A DNA stretch of 64,000 nt from Azohydromonas caseinilytica (GCF_012927045.1 NZ_JABBFW010000015.1:1-64000), one strand, 5' to 3'; counted from the first letter of the stretch, positions 36,533 through 45,675 are shown. The notes: generated by a model from the letters alone, not told the origin. Program-made: numbers and translations.

Positions 36533-37402
36533 TCACTTGAGCGTGGCGAGGTACGCCACGAGCTGGTCGATCTGCTGCGGCTGCAGGCTGCTGCCGTAGG
36601 TGTTGGGCATGAAGGACTGGCCGTTGGCCGAGTACATCGCCCCGGGCACCAGGTGCGCGCTGGGCTGCACGATGGACTCGCGGATGTAGCCCGCGGCGTC
36701 GCGCGCGCCGCCCTTGTAGCCGGGGTCGGCCACGGTCTGCGCCGCGCGCGTGGCCAGGCCCGAGAGCGACGGCCCGGCCAGGTTCACGCCCGGGGCCACC
36801 GAGTGGCAGGCGTTGCACGCGGGCTGCACCGAGCGGAACAGCGCCTGGCCCAGCGCGATCGGGTCCTGCTCGGGCGTGACCGGCCGCGCCCCCGGCGGCA
36901 GCGTCTGCGGCGTGCCGGGGCTGGGGCCCTGGCGGCGCTGCTCGGCGCTGAGGTCGGTACCGGGGATGGTTGCGCCGGTGACCAGGATCGGTCGCGGCGG
37001 CCAGCCCTGGTTGTCCACCTTGCTGACCCAGTCGAGGAACACGATCAGGTCCTTGATCTCCTGCTCCGACAGGTTCTGCCGCGGCATGAGGCGCCGGTGG
37101 CGCTGCTCGTCGTAGAAGCGCGAAGGGTCGCGCATGTAGGCCGTGAGGTAGGCCTCGCCGCGGTGCTGGGTGATCTTGGTCAGGTCGGGCGCGTAGTACG
37201 CGCCCTCGCCGAACAGGGTGTGGCAGTTGATGCAGTTGTACTTGTGCCAGACGTCCTTGCCGGACACGACCTGCGGCGTGAGGTTCTGGGCGTTGGTGAG
37301 CTTGTCGAACTGCCGGTGGCTGTCCAGCGTCAACGCCCCAAACACCAGCGCGGACAGGGCCGTGGCACCAATGGCGAAGAAACGTGCTCCGCGCTTGTCC
37401 AT
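36533..37402 (-). CDS. norC: nitric oxide reductase cytochrome subunit NorC with a second cytochrome c domain
   Basis: The 289-residue protein has one N-terminal membrane anchor (about residues 8-26). A NorC domain follows with haem motif CINCH (57-61) and Met106 as likely axial ligand, then a Pro-rich linker (about 135-180) and a second cytochrome c domain with CNACH (196-200) and Met265 in SFMPNTYG. Ordinary NorC is about 150 residues with one haem, so this is a fusion. The extra haem could take electrons directly from the bc1 complex or from another donor. It lies just upstream of norB and after a 42-codon membrane-protein gene. Confidence 0.93.
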   Translation of the reverse strand: MDKRGARFFAIGATALSALVFGALTLDSHRQFDKLTNAQNLTPQVVSGKDVWHKYNCINCHTLFGEGAYYAPDLTKITQHRGEAYLTAYMRDPSRFYDEQRHRRLMPRQNLSEQEIKDLIVFLDWVSKVDNQGWPPRPILVTGATIPGTDLSAEQRRQGPSPGTPQTLPPGARPVTPEQDPIALGQALFRSVQPACNACHSVAPGVNLAGPSLSGLATRAAQTVADPGYKGGARDAAGYIRESIVQPSAHLVPGAMYSANGQSFMPNTYGSSLQPQQIDQLVAYLATLK

Positions 37403-37411
37403 CGGCCGCCC

Positions 37412-37540
37412 CTACACGCCGATGCCGGCCCAGTGGGCCATGGAGACATAGGCGCCCCAGCCCATGGCCAGCGCCATGAGCGCCAGCACCACGGCGGCCG
37501 CGGCCTTGAGCGGGCCGTGGCCCTTGGTCGGTGTGTCCAT
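37412..37540 (-). CDS. 42-residue single-span membrane protein at the head of the nor cluster
   Basis: This small gene encodes MDTPTKGHGPLKAAAAVVLA followed by LMALAMGWGAYVSMAHWAGI and GV: a short polar start, one transmembrane helix and no obvious domain. GGGAGG lies just before its ATG at 37540 and its stop is 9 bp before norC, so it is very probably the first gene of the nor transcript. Its size and form recall small accessory subunits of haem-copper oxidases. I do not recognise it as NorE or NorF. Confidence 0.7.
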   Translation of the reverse strand: MDTPTKGHGPLKAAAAVVLALMALAMGWGAYVSMAHWAGIGV

Positions 37541-37758
37541 CGAGAGGCCTCCCGAGTCGCGGCCGGAGCGCCGCGGCCCGAGGCGGCAATCCCTATGCCG
37601 GAAATGGGCTATCTCGTTCATTCGGGTGGGCCGCGTTTGGGGGCGCTGCGGTGGCGGGACCGGCGCCGCGCCGCTGCCGTTCCGGGGGTAACCGCCCTGG
37701 CGGGACGGAGATGGGCCGCTGCACCACACTGCGGGGTTTGCCTTGCATGGAGAGATCG

Positions 37759-38541
37759 ATGCCCCGCCGCCTGGCCCTGTTGTCGAAGCTGAGCCTTGCC
37801 GTGCTGGTCGCCTGGCCGGCCGCCGCCAGCGCCGACTGGCGCACCGCCAGCCGCGAGCCGGTCGGCCTGGCGCCGGACCCGGCGCAGGTGCGGGAAGCCA
37901 TGGTGCAGGTCTACGGCGCCCGCACCGTGGGTACCAAGGGCTGGTTCGGCGTGCACACCTGGGTGGCCGTGAAACCCACGGCCGCTCCCGCCTGGACGGT
38001 GTACGAGGTGGTGGGCTGGCGGCTGCGCTGGACCGACAACGTGGTGGTCCGGCGCGAGGGCGCGCCCGACGCGCGCTGGTTCGGCTCGGAGCCCGAGCTC
38101 TATGCCGAGAAGCGCGGCGCCGGGGTGGACCAGCTCATCCAGCGCATCGACGCCGCCGTGCGCAGCTATCCCTACGCCGGCGAGTACCGGGTCTGGCCCG
38201 GGCCGAACTCCAACACCTTCACCGCCTGGATCAGCCGCGCCGTGCCCGAGCTGGAGCTGGACCTGCCGGCCACGGCCATCGGCAAGGACTACCTGGGCAG
38301 CGCCCTCTGGGGCACCGCGCCCAGCGGGCACGGTTTTCAGTTGTCGCTGGGCGGGCTGTTCGGCGTCGCCGCCAGCCTGGTGGACGGCGTGGAGTTCAAC
38401 CTGCTGGGGCTGAACTTCGGCCTCAGCCCGAACGGGTTGAAGCTGCCGCTGGTGGGACGCATCGGCAGCTACAGGCCCGAGCCCGCGCCGGGTGTGGCGC
38501 AGGCGGCGCCGGGGCTGCTGGGCGGGCCGGACGCGATGTGA
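37759..38541 (+). CDS. DUF3750-like exported protein
   Basis: The 260-residue protein has a signal peptide (MPRRLALLSKLSLAVLVAWP, cleavage near ASA at residue 24). The mature sequence WFGVHTWVAVKPTAAPAWTV, GWRLRWTDNVVV and the stretch YRVWPGPNSNTFTAW match the DUF3750 family as I remember it. Function is unknown. The Ser/Asn/Thr-rich GPNSNTF stretch and conserved aromatic residues might form an active site. The ATG at 37759 was chosen because GGAGAG lies at 37749-37754; an in-frame ATG at 37747 is possible. It is divergent from the nor cluster. I saw no FNR-type site in 37541-37758. Confidence 0.75.
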   Translation: MPRRLALLSKLSLAVLVAWPAAASADWRTASREPVGLAPDPAQVREAMVQVYGARTVGTKGWFGVHTWVAVKPTAAPAWTVYEVVGWRLRWTDNVVVRREGAPDARWFGSEPELYAEKRGAGVDQLIQRIDAAVRSYPYAGEYRVWPGPNSNTFTAWISRAVPELELDLPATAIGKDYLGSALWGTAPSGHGFQLSLGGLFGVAASLVDGVEFNLLGLNFGLSPNGLKLPLVGRIGSYRPEPAPGVAQAAPGLLGGPDAM

Positions 38542-38633
38542 GCGGGCGCGGCGAGCTGTCGGCGCCTCCCCGCGCCGTGACAATGCGGTCAGCCTTCAAG
38601 GTCATTTCCCACTGACCATCGGCCGCACTCCGC

Positions 38634-40319
38634 ATGCAACGCCTGATCGCCGAATTCCGCCGCCTGTTCCTCCTGCCCGCCGACGCCGACGCCGACCCGG
38701 CCGCGCTCGAACACCAGCTCCACGCCCAGGACGCACCCGCCGCAACGCTCGTGGACGACCAGGGCCGGACGCGGCTGATGGTGATCGGCTTCGACGGCGT
38801 GAGCCGCGGCCAGGGCAGCGCGCACTGCGCCGCGCTGCTGCAGCTGGGCAAGGCGCTGATGGAGGAGCTGGGCCTGCCCGAACCGGCCTTCTCCGTGAAC
38901 GGCCGCGAGGGTTTCCAGCTGTGGCTGCCGCTGGCCGAGCCGGTGCCGGTGGGCGAGGCGCAGGCCTTCCTGGCCTTGCTGCAACAAAGCTACTTCAAGG
39001 ATCTGCCGGCGGTGGGCCTGCATCCCGCCGAGGGTGAACAAGCCGTCGGGGAAGCGCCCACGGTGGCGCTGCCGCCGGGCCTGCACCGCGGCACGGGGCT
39101 GTGGGCGGTGTTCATCGCGCCGGGGCTGGCGCCGTCCTTCACCGAGGAGGCGGGCATCGACATCCCGCCCAACCTCGACAAGCAGGCCGAACTGCTGGCG
39201 CGGCTGGAACCGATCCCGCTGGACGCCTTCAGGGAAGCCGCCGGGCGGCTGCGCCAGCGCCTGGCGCCGCCGGCCGAGGCGCCCACCCGACCGGCGCAGG
39301 GCATGGAAGCGTCGCAGGGGGCCGCTGAGCCGACGGCCCTGGCTCCGACCGACACCGCGGCGCCGGCCAACCCGGTGCCGGGGCCGCTGGCCGGGCTGCG
39401 CCAGGAGCTGTTTCACGCCCTGGCCCGGCCGGCGGGCGCGGCCGTGGTGCCCACGCCCTTTCCGGGGCTGACGGCGCTGCTGCATGGCGGCTTCCGTGGC
39501 GGGCGGCTGCTGGCGCTGCTGGCGCCGCCCAGGGGCGGCAAGACGACGCTGGCCGCGATCTGCCTGGAGCACGCGGCGGCGCAGGGGCACCCGGCCCTGT
39601 ACGTGGGTTACGACATGGCGCGCGAGCAGCTCGTCCAGGCTGCCCTGGCGCGCCGGCTGGGCCTGGACGCGCGGCGCATCGAGGCGCGCTCGCTCACGGC
39701 CGAGGAGGCGCAGCGCGTGGCTGCGGCGCTGGAGGACTACCTGGCCCGGGAAGGCCAGTGCCTGGAACTCTGGGAGGCCGGCGCCGCCACCACGCTGGCC
39801 GAGGTCGCCGCGTGGGTGCGCCGCGCCCGGGCCGCGCGGCCCGGGCGCGTGCCGCTGGTGGTGATCGACCCGCTGCCGCTGCTCAGCACCGGGGTGGCCG
39901 CCATCGACGCGCATCCGGACCCGGCTCGGCGCCCCTTGGCGCTGGCGGCGGCCTGCAAGGACCTGGCGCGCGGCACCGGCGCGGCCGTGCTGGTGCTGCG
40001 CGCGCTGGACCACCCCGTGCCGTCCGAGGCGGCGCGGGCGCTGTCCGAGGTCCGGGCCGTGGTTCCGACCGCCGACACCGTGCTGGCGCTGGAATCCGAG
40101 CACGCGAGCGACCCGGCCAGCCAGGCCCGGCCGCTGCGCCTGCGGCTGCCGGGCCACCGTGTCGGCTCGGCCGAGGTGACGCTGCGCCACGACCCGGCCT
40201 GCCACGCGATGGAGGAAATGCCGCGGCCGGGCGCCGTGGCGGTCGAGGAGGGTGCCGCGGCGGCGCTGGAGGTGTTCCGCCGCCACGCGCAGGCGCCCGT
40301 GCCGCCCGGGGCCACCTGA
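38634..40319 (+). CDS. primase-like (AEP-type) and DnaB-like ATPase fusion protein
   Basis: The 561-residue protein appears to join two DNA-replication folds. Residues about 1-130 resemble the archaeo-eukaryotic primase domain of LigD and TOTE-type proteins: LMVIGFDGVSRG in place of the metal-binding DxD strand, then MEELGLPEPAFSVNGREGFQ and LWLPLAEPVPVGEAQ. Only one Asp (Asp54) of the DxD remains, and the His after the Gly-rich turn is Gln95, so it is probably inactive. After a Pro/Ala-rich linker (about 205-250), residues 265-540 form a RecA/DnaB-like ATPase: FPGLTALLHGGFRGGRLLAL, Walker A APPRGGKT near residue 297 and Walker B LVVIDPLPLL with Asp412. It follows the DUF3750 gene by 92 bp. 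The primase assignment is the less certain part. Confidence 0.65.
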   Translation: MQRLIAEFRRLFLLPADADADPAALEHQLHAQDAPAATLVDDQGRTRLMVIGFDGVSRGQGSAHCAALLQLGKALMEELGLPEPAFSVNGREGFQLWLPLAEPVPVGEAQAFLALLQQSYFKDLPAVGLHPAEGEQAVGEAPTVALPPGLHRGTGLWAVFIAPGLAPSFTEEAGIDIPPNLDKQAELLARLEPIPLDAFREAAGRLRQRLAPPAEAPTRPAQGMEASQGAAEPTALAPTDTAAPANPVPGPLAGLRQELFHALARPAGAAVVPTPFPGLTALLHGGFRGGRLLALLAPPRGGKTTLAAICLEHAAAQGHPALYVGYDMAREQLVQAALARRLGLDARRIEARSLTAEEAQRVAAALEDYLAREGQCLELWEAGAATTLAEVAAWVRRARAARPGRVPLVVIDPLPLLSTGVAAIDAHPDPARRPLALAAACKDLARGTGAAVLVLRALDHPVPSEAARALSEVRAVVPTADTVLALESEHASDPASQARPLRLRLPGHRVGSAEVTLRHDPACHAMEEMPRPGAVAVEEGAAAALEVFRRHAQAPVPPGAT

Positions 40320-40466
40320 GCCACGCGACGGTGGTTGAGCCGGAAACGAGGCTCAGGGCCTGATCCCGCGGCGCCGCGCGGCGTGCAATGCCGGACGCTG
40401 CGCCGGGATATAGCGAAGCCGTAAAATGTCCAGGCCGGTGCCGCGGAAATGCGGTGCCGGCAAGCG

Positions 40467-40610
40467 TTCTCAGGGCGGGGTGCAATTCCCCACCGGCGGT
40501 ATCCGCGGCTTGACCGCGGGAGCCCGCGAGCGCCCGGTGCCTCCCGGCACCGGGGTCAGCAGACCTGGTGAGAAGCCAGGGCCGACGGTCACAGTCCGGA
40601 TGAAAGAGAT
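40467..40610 (+). ncRNA. FMN riboswitch (RFN element)
   Basis: The conserved blocks of the RFN element occur in order: CTCAGGGCGGGGTGCAATTC, CCCACCGGCGGTA, GAGCCCGCGAGC, GGTCAGCAGA, GGTGAGAAGCC, GCCGACGG and CACAGTCCGGATGAAAGAGA. It binds FMN and represses riboflavin genes. The 92-nt stretch between it and ribH includes CCCTGATTCTGG, also seen downstream of enterobacterial ribB riboswitches, and probably forms the expression platform. The preceding 40320-40466 shows nothing else. Confidence 0.96.
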
Positions 40611-40702
40611 CGCGTTTGCCGTGGTGGCTGGCCGCATGGCGGGCTGCTGCGTGAGCGCGTGCATGCGCCCTGATTCTGGCCACCGACGTCTTTCCCGGAC
40701 CC

Positions 40703-41200
40703 ATGAATCAGTCTTCTGCTTCTTCCTCCCAAACCACCGCAGCCGGGCTGCGCATCGCCGTCGTGAGCGCCTCCTGGCACCGCGACATCGTCGAGCGCGC
40801 GCACGAGGGCCTGGCCGCCGAGATGGTGCGCCAGGGCGTGGACCCCGCCGCCACGCTCACGCACATCGCCGTGCCCGGTGCGTTCGAAATCCCGCTGCAC
40901 GCCAAGAAGCTGGCCGAATCCGGCTGCTTCGATGCCGTGATCGCCTGCGGGCTGATCGTCAACGGCGGCATCTACCGCCACGAGTTCGTCACCAGCGCCG
41001 TGATCGACGGCCTGATGCGCGTACAACTCGATACCGGCGTGCCGGTGTTCTCGGCGGTGCTCACGCCGCGCGACTTCCACGAGCATGAGGAGCATCGCGC
41101 CTTCTTCGCCAGCCACTTCGTGAAGAAGGGCGAGGAAGTGGCCTCCGCCTGCCTGGCCACGCTGCGCAGCCTGCGCCAGCTCGACGCGCTCACGCGCTGA
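40703..41200 (+). CDS. ribH: 6,7-dimethyl-8-ribityllumazine synthase, type II (RibH2-like)
   Basis: The 165-residue enzyme condenses 5-amino-6-ribitylaminouracil with 3,4-dihydroxy-2-butanone 4-phosphate to lumazine. The sequence follows the type II (Brucella RibH2-like) pattern: SWHRDIVERA, VPGAFEIPLHAKKLA, CGLIVNGGIYRHEFVTSAVI with catalytic His93, and VLTPRDFHEHEEHRAFF, instead of the usual RGDTPHFE block of type I enzymes. Type II enzymes form decamers. The gene lies directly under an FMN riboswitch and upstream of ribA. An ordinary ribH is probably elsewhere in the genome. Confidence 0.92.
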   Translation: MNQSSASSSQTTAAGLRIAVVSASWHRDIVERAHEGLAAEMVRQGVDPAATLTHIAVPGAFEIPLHAKKLAESGCFDAVIACGLIVNGGIYRHEFVTSAVIDGLMRVQLDTGVPVFSAVLTPRDFHEHEEHRAFFASHFVKKGEEVASACLATLRSLRQLDALTR

Positions 41201-41272
41201 TCCGGCGCGCGGCGTGATGCAATGCTTACGCCACGCTTCACGCCGCCCCGGGCGACCGCTACCTTGACGACC

Positions 41273-41968
41273 ATGAAATCCGACTCTCCCGACTGCCTCC
41301 AACCCTGCGTCGAGCGCGGCCCGAGTGCGCGGCTGCCCACGCCGCACGGTGAATTCATTCTCGAAACCTGGTTCGACCGCAGCGCCGGCGTGGAGCACCT
41401 GGCCATCCGCAAGGGCGAGCTTGCCGGCGCGCAAGGCGTGCTGGCGCGCGTGCACTCGGAATGCCTCACCGGCGACCTGCTGGGCTCGCTGCGCTGCGAC
41501 TGCGGCCCGCAGCTGCAGCTGGCGCTCGCGCGCATTGCCGAGGCCGGCCAGGGCGTGGTGGTCTACATGCGCGGCCACGAGGGCCGCGGCATCGGGCTGG
41601 CGCAGAAGCTGCGCGCCTACGCGCTGCAGGACCAGGGCCTGGACACGGTCGATGCCAACGTCGCCCTGGGCCATCCGGTCGATGCCCGGCGCTACGAGGC
41701 GGCGGCGGCCATCCTGAAGCAACTGGGCGTGCGCTCGATCCGGCTCATGAGCAACAACCCGCTCAAGCTGCTGGCGCTGCGCGAGCAGGGCATCGACATC
41801 GTCGAGCGCGAGCGCCACGAGGCCGGCGCCCATCCGCAGAACTCGGGCTACCTCGCCACCAAGCGCGAGCGCCTGGGGCACCTGCTGCAGGAGGCCGGCG
41901 TCGCCATGCCGGCCGCGCCCGCCGAGGCCGCGCCCCTGCCGCTGTCGGGCGAAGCGCTGGCCGGCTGA
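41273..41968 (+). CDS. ribA: GTP cyclohydrolase II
   Basis: The 231-residue zinc enzyme converts GTP to the pyrimidine precursor at the first step of riboflavin synthesis. The three zinc cysteines are Cys64, Cys75 and Cys77 (HSECLTGDLLGSLRCDCGPQ), followed by YMRGHEGRGIGLAQK and the Arg-rich MSNNPLKLLALR. There is no DHBP synthase domain, so it is monofunctional. It follows ribH by 72 bp and should share the riboswitch control. An ATG at 41222 is an alternative start that adds 17 non-conserved residues. Confidence 0.95.
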   Translation: MKSDSPDCLQPCVERGPSARLPTPHGEFILETWFDRSAGVEHLAIRKGELAGAQGVLARVHSECLTGDLLGSLRCDCGPQLQLALARIAEAGQGVVVYMRGHEGRGIGLAQKLRAYALQDQGLDTVDANVALGHPVDARRYEAAAAILKQLGVRSIRLMSNNPLKLLALREQGIDIVERERHEAGAHPQNSGYLATKRERLGHLLQEAGVAMPAAPAEAAPLPLSGEALAG

Positions 41969-42032
41969 CCGCTCGGGTGTGCCGGTGCGCCGCTCCGCGC
42001 GGTGCCGCCGGCGCGCTCATTCACCATCCGAA

Positions 42033-42046
42033 TTGCTCTGTATCAA
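42033..42046. promoter_or_regulatory. FNR/Dnr-like site before the first P-type ATPase gene
   Basis: TTGCTCTGTATCAA matches the TTGAT-N4-ATCAA consensus at nine of ten specified bases. It lies 117 bp before the ATG at 42163, in an otherwise empty gap. A single imperfect site can arise by chance. Confidence 0.35.
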
Positions 42047-42162
42047 AGGCCTGCGCCGGTCCGGGGAACCCGGGCCGCGGGCAGGGCCTCCACTCCTGCC
42101 ATGGAGCCTTGCCGCGCACCCTGCGCCGGGGGCTCGGCGCCACGCCGCCAAAGGAGCAATGG

Positions 42163-44973
42163 ATGTCCCTGCACGAGATCGATCCCGTTACCCGCGCATC
42201 TTCAGCGCCACCCCCGGCCCGGGAGCATGAGCCGGGGAGGGCGTCGCGCGCGTCGGGGTCGGGAGCGCAGGGCGTGGCCTGGCACGCGGCCGATGCCGAC
42301 GCGGTGCTGGCGGCGCTGCAGTCGGGCCCGCATGGCCTGAGCCAGGCCGAGGCGGCGCGGCGGCTGGCGGCGAACGGGCCCAACCGCATGCCCGAGGCCG
42401 AGGCGCCCAGCCTGCTGCTGCGGCTGGCGCGCCAGTTCAACAACCTGCTGCTGCAGATCCTCATGGCCTCGGCGCTGGTCACGGGCCTGATGGGGCACTG
42501 GGTGGACAGCGCCGTCATCGGGGCCGTGGTGCTGCTCAATGCCGTCATCGGCTTCGTGCAGGAAGGCAAGGCCGAGAAGGCGCTGCAGGCCATCCGGCAC
42601 CTGCTCTCGCCGCACGCGGTGGTGCTGCGCGACGGCCGCCAGCATGACGTCGCCGCGGCCGATCTCGTCGTCGGCGACATCGTGCTGCTGGCCTCGGGCG
42701 ACAGCCTGCCCGCGGACGTGCGGCTGCTGCAGGCGCGTGGTTGCCGCATCGACGAGTCGGCGCTTACCGGCGAGTCGGTGCCGGTGGACAAGGCGCCCGA
42801 GGCCGTCGCCGACCACGCCGCCATCGGCGACCGCCAGTGCATGGGCTACGCCGGCACGCTGCTGACGCAGGGCCAGGCGCGTGCGGTGGTGGTGGCCACC
42901 GGCGCCGACACCGAGATCGGCCGCATCGGCCGCATGCTCGCCGCCGTCGAGGAGGGCACCACGCCGCTGCTGCAGAAGATGGCCGTCTTCAGCCGGCAGC
43001 TCACCTTCGTGATCCTGGGCGTGGCGGTGCTGCTGTTCACCTTCGGCACGCTGGTGCGCGGGCTGCCGGTCAGTGACACCTTCATGGCCGCCGTGGGCCT
43101 GGCGGTGGCGGCCATTCCCGAGGGCCTGCCCGCGATCCTGACCATCACGCTGGCCATCGGCGTGCAGCGCATGGCGCGCCGCCATGCCGTGATCCGGCGC
43201 CTGCCGGCGGTGGAGGCGCTGGGCTCGGTGACGGTGATCTGCTCGGACAAGACGGGCACCCTCACGCGCAACGAGATGACCGTGCAACAGGTCATCTGCG
43301 CCGGGCGGACGCTGGAGGTCGAGGGCGCCGGCTATGCGCCCCAGGGCGCCATCAAGCTGGACGGGAGCGCGCTGGACCCGGCCGGCCTGGCCGAGCGCGC
43401 TCCGGCCGCGGCCCGCCTGGCGGTGGCCGCGGCGCTGTGCAACGACGCCAGCGTGCACGAGAGCGAGGGCCGCTGGCTGCTGGCCGGCGACCCCACCGAG
43501 GGCGCGCTGCTGACCTTGGCGATGAAGGCGGGGCTCAATCCGGCGGAGCTGCGCATCGAGCGCCCGCGCCTGGAGCTCATTCCCTTCGAGTCCGAGTACC
43601 GCTACATGGCGACGCTGCATGCGGGCGCCGGCCCCGGGCCGGCGGCCGAGGCCTTCGTCAAGGGCGCGCCCGAGCGGGTGCTGGCGATGTGCGCCGCGCA
43701 GCTCGGGCCGCAGGGGCGCGAGGAGCCGCTGGACCTGGCCTGGTGGCAGGCGCAGGTCGAGGCCCAGGCCCGCGCCGGGCGGCGCGTGCTGGCGCTGGCC
43801 TGGCGTGCCTTCCCGGAGGCGCGGCGGGACATCGACCATGGCGACATCGCCGCCGGGCTGACGCTGCTGGGCCTGGTGGCCATCATCGACCCGCCGCGCG
43901 AGGAGGCGGTGCGCGCCGTGGCGCGCTGCGCCGAGGCCGGCATCCGCGTGGTGATGATCACCGGCGACCATGGCGTGACGGCCAGCGCCATCGCGGCCCA
44001 GCTCGGCATGGGCGAGAACCTCCAGGCCGTGACCGGCCCGGAGATCGAGGCCGTGGACGACGCCGCGCTGCGCCGCGTCGTGGCCGACACGCGGGTGTTC
44101 GCCCGGGCCAGCCCCGAGCACAAGCTGCGCCTCGTGCGCGCGCTGCAGGCCCGCGGCGAGGTGGTGGCCATGACCGGTGACGGCGTCAACGACGCCCCGG
44201 CGCTCAAGCAGGCCGACGTGGGCGTGGCCATGGGCATGAAGGGCACCGAGGCGGCCAAGCAGGCCGGCGCGATGGTGCTGGCCGACGACAACTTCGCCTC
44301 CATCGCCCATGCCGTGGAGGAAGGGCGCACCGTCTACGACAACCTCAAGAAGACGGTGTCATTCCTGCTGCCCATCAACGGCGGCGAGTCGCTGACGCTG
44401 CTGCTGGCGGTGCTGCTGGGCGTGGCGCTGCCGATCCTGCCGGCGCAGGTGCTGTGGGTGAACATGGTCAGCTCCGTGGCCCTGGCCATGGTGCTGGCCT
44501 TCGAGCCCACCGAGGCCGACGTGATGCGCCGCCCGCCGCGCCCCAGCGGCGAGCCGCTGCTGTCGCGCTTCCTGGTCTGGCGCATCGTGCTGGTGTCGGC
44601 GCTGTTCCTGGCCGGCGTGTTCGGCATGTACGAGTGGATGGTGCGCCAGGGCGCCGACGTGGAGGCGGCCCGCACCGCGGCCGTCAACACGCTGGTGTGC
44701 ATGGAGGTGTTCTACCTGTTCAGCGTGCGCTACCTGAAGGCGCGCTCCTTCACGCTGCAGGGCGTGCGCGGCACGCCGCGGGTGCTGCTGGCCGTGGCCG
44801 GGGTGTTCGCCCTGCAGCTGCTGTTCACCTACGCGCCGTTCATGCAGGCGCTGTTTCACACCGAGGCGCTGGCGCCGGCCGTGGGCCTGCGCATCGTGGC
44901 CGTGGGCGTGGCGCTGCTGGTGGCGCTGGAGCTGGAGAAGGCGCTGCTGCGGCGCCTGGGCGCGCTGGACTGA
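42163..44973 (+). CDS. cation-transporting P-type ATPase (P2A-like)
   Basis: The 936-residue pump is of the Ca2+/SERCA-like branch. It has an N-terminal cation-ATPase domain ([17 protein letters not shown]), actuator motif TGES, the TM4 ion-binding motif [15 protein letters not shown], phosphorylation site CSDKTGTLT (Asp362) and [19 protein letters not shown]-terminal P2-type membrane domain (about residues 745-935) follows. AAGGAG at 42151-42156 supports the start at 42163. Calcium is the likeliest ion by branch, but Na+ or K+ relatives exist. It sits close to UspA genes and a second P-type ATPase, a grouping often tied to low-oxygen or stress responses. Confidence 0.92.
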   Translation: MSLHEIDPVTRASSAPPPAREHEPGRASRASGSGAQGVAWHAADADAVLAALQSGPHGLSQAEAARRLAANGPNRMPEAEAPSLLLRLARQFNNLLLQILMASALVTGLMGHWVDSAVIGAVVLLNAVIGFVQEGKAEKALQAIRHLLSPHAVVLRDGRQHDVAAADLVVGDIVLLASGDSLPADVRLLQARGCRIDESALTGESVPVDKAPEAVADHAAIGDRQCMGYAGTLLTQGQARAVVVATGADTEIGRIGRMLAAVEEGTTPLLQKMAVFSRQLTFVILGVAVLLFTFGTLVRGLPVSDTFMAAVGLAVAAIPEGLPAILTITLAIGVQRMARRHAVIRRLPAVEALGSVTVICSDKTGTLTRNEMTVQQVICAGRTLEVEGAGYAPQGAIKLDGSALDPAGLAERAPAAARLAVAAALCNDASVHESEGRWLLAGDPTEGALLTLAMKAGLNPAELRIERPRLELIPFESEYRYMATLHAGAGPGPAAEAFVKGAPERVLAMCAAQLGPQGREEPLDLAWWQAQVEAQARAGRRVLALAWRAFPEARRDIDHGDIAAGLTLLGLVAIIDPPREEAVRAVARCAEAGIRVVMITGDHGVTASAIAAQLGMGENLQAVTGPEIEAVDDAALRRVVADTRVFARASPEHKLRLVRALQARGEVVAMTGDGVNDAPALKQADVGVAMGMKGTEAAKQAGAMVLADDNFASIAHAVEEGRTVYDNLKKTVSFLLPINGGESLTLLLAVLLGVALPILPAQVLWVNMVSSVALAMVLAFEPTEADVMRRPPRPSGEPLLSRFLVWRIVLVSALFLAGVFGMYEWMVRQGADVEAARTAAVNTLVCMEVFYLFSVRYLKARSFTLQGVRGTPRVLLAVAGVFALQLLFTYAPFMQALFHTEALAPAVGLRIVAVGVALLVALELEKALLRRLGALD

Positions 44974-45002
44974 GCCGGGCCGCCGGGCGCGCAGGCCCGC
45001 CG

Positions 45003-45030
45003 CCCGGGGCCCGCGGCAGCGGGCCCCGGG
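45003..45030. terminator. perfect GC hairpin between convergent genes
   Basis: CCCGGGGCCCGC (45003-45014) pairs with GCGGGCCCCGGG (45019-45030), 12 perfect bp with a 4-nt loop. It lies between the stops of the P-type ATPase gene and the convergent uspA gene. It lacks a T tract, so it may be a bidirectional but not classical terminator. Confidence 0.5.
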
Positions 45031-45071
45031 CCTTCACGGCGCGGCTGCGGGCGCCATGGAGCAATGGCCCG

Positions 45072-45494
45072 TCAGCGGATCACCAGCACCGGCGTGCTCG
45101 TGTTGGCCATCACGTTCGTGACCACCGAGCCCAGGATCAGGTTGCCCAGCGCGCTGTGGCCGTGCGAGCCCATGATCAGCATGTCGTAGCCCTCCGAGGT
45201 CGCCAGCTGCGAGATCACGTCGGGCGCGCGGCCCACCAGGCCCTTGAAGCTCACCTCGAAGCCCCGTTCCTGGAGCTGGGCGCGGATCGGCGCGATGACT
45301 TTCTCGATCTCCTGTTGGTAGTAGCCCTCGATGTCTTCCCTGGGCAGCATGCGCTTGACCTGCGGCGGCACCGCCGGGGTGACGTAGAGCACGGTGTACT
45401 GGTGGGCCTTGCTGAACAGCTCCTCGTGCGTGGCCAGGTACTCCAGCACCTTGGTGGTGGAATCGCTTCCGTCAACGGGCAACAGGATCTTCAT
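45072..45494 (-). CDS. universal stress protein, UspA family (copy 1)
   Basis: The 140-residue single-domain Usp has the strand MKILLPVDGSDSTTK and the ATP-binding signature MGSHGHSALGNLILGSVVTNV (G-2x-G-9x-G-S type), so it should bind ATP. It probably supports survival under starvation or low oxygen. GAGGAG precedes the ATG at 45494; an in-frame ATG at 45506 is weaker. It converges on the P-type ATPase gene. Confidence 0.93.
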   Translation of the reverse strand: MKILLPVDGSDSTTKVLEYLATHEELFSKAHQYTVLYVTPAVPPQVKRMLPREDIEGYYQQEIEKVIAPIRAQLQERGFEVSFKGLVGRAPDVISQLATSEGYDMLIMGSHGHSALGNLILGSVVTNVMANTSTPVLVIR

Positions 45495-45675
45495 GTCACT
45501 CCTCATGGCAGGTTGGATGGGCCGCCGTGCCGCGAGATAGGGCCTGCGGGCCCCGACGGGCAAGACGGCGGCCCGGGTTCGACAGCGCCGGCCGGGGCCA
45601 GTTCCTGCGCCGGCCGCCCGCGCGTACGGAGGGCCCGGGCCGGCGCAGCGCGTCACCGCCTTGCGCGGAGGTTTC

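Noticed and set aside
37541-37758. Expected FNR/Dnr, NsrR or NorR site before the nor cluster
   Set aside because: I read the gap on both strands and found no TTGAT-N4-ATCAA or NsrR-type palindrome. A degenerate or sigma-54-linked site cannot be excluded.
35184-37792. Two long open frames (about 800 and 858 codons) overlapping norB and norC
   Set aside because: They cross the norB-norC boundary in other frames and carry no domain. NorB and NorC have complete ligand sets in the accepted frames.
42202-44310. 702-codon frame antisense to the first P-type ATPase
   Set aside because: It is a compositional shadow; the P-type ATPase frame contains all catalytic motifs.
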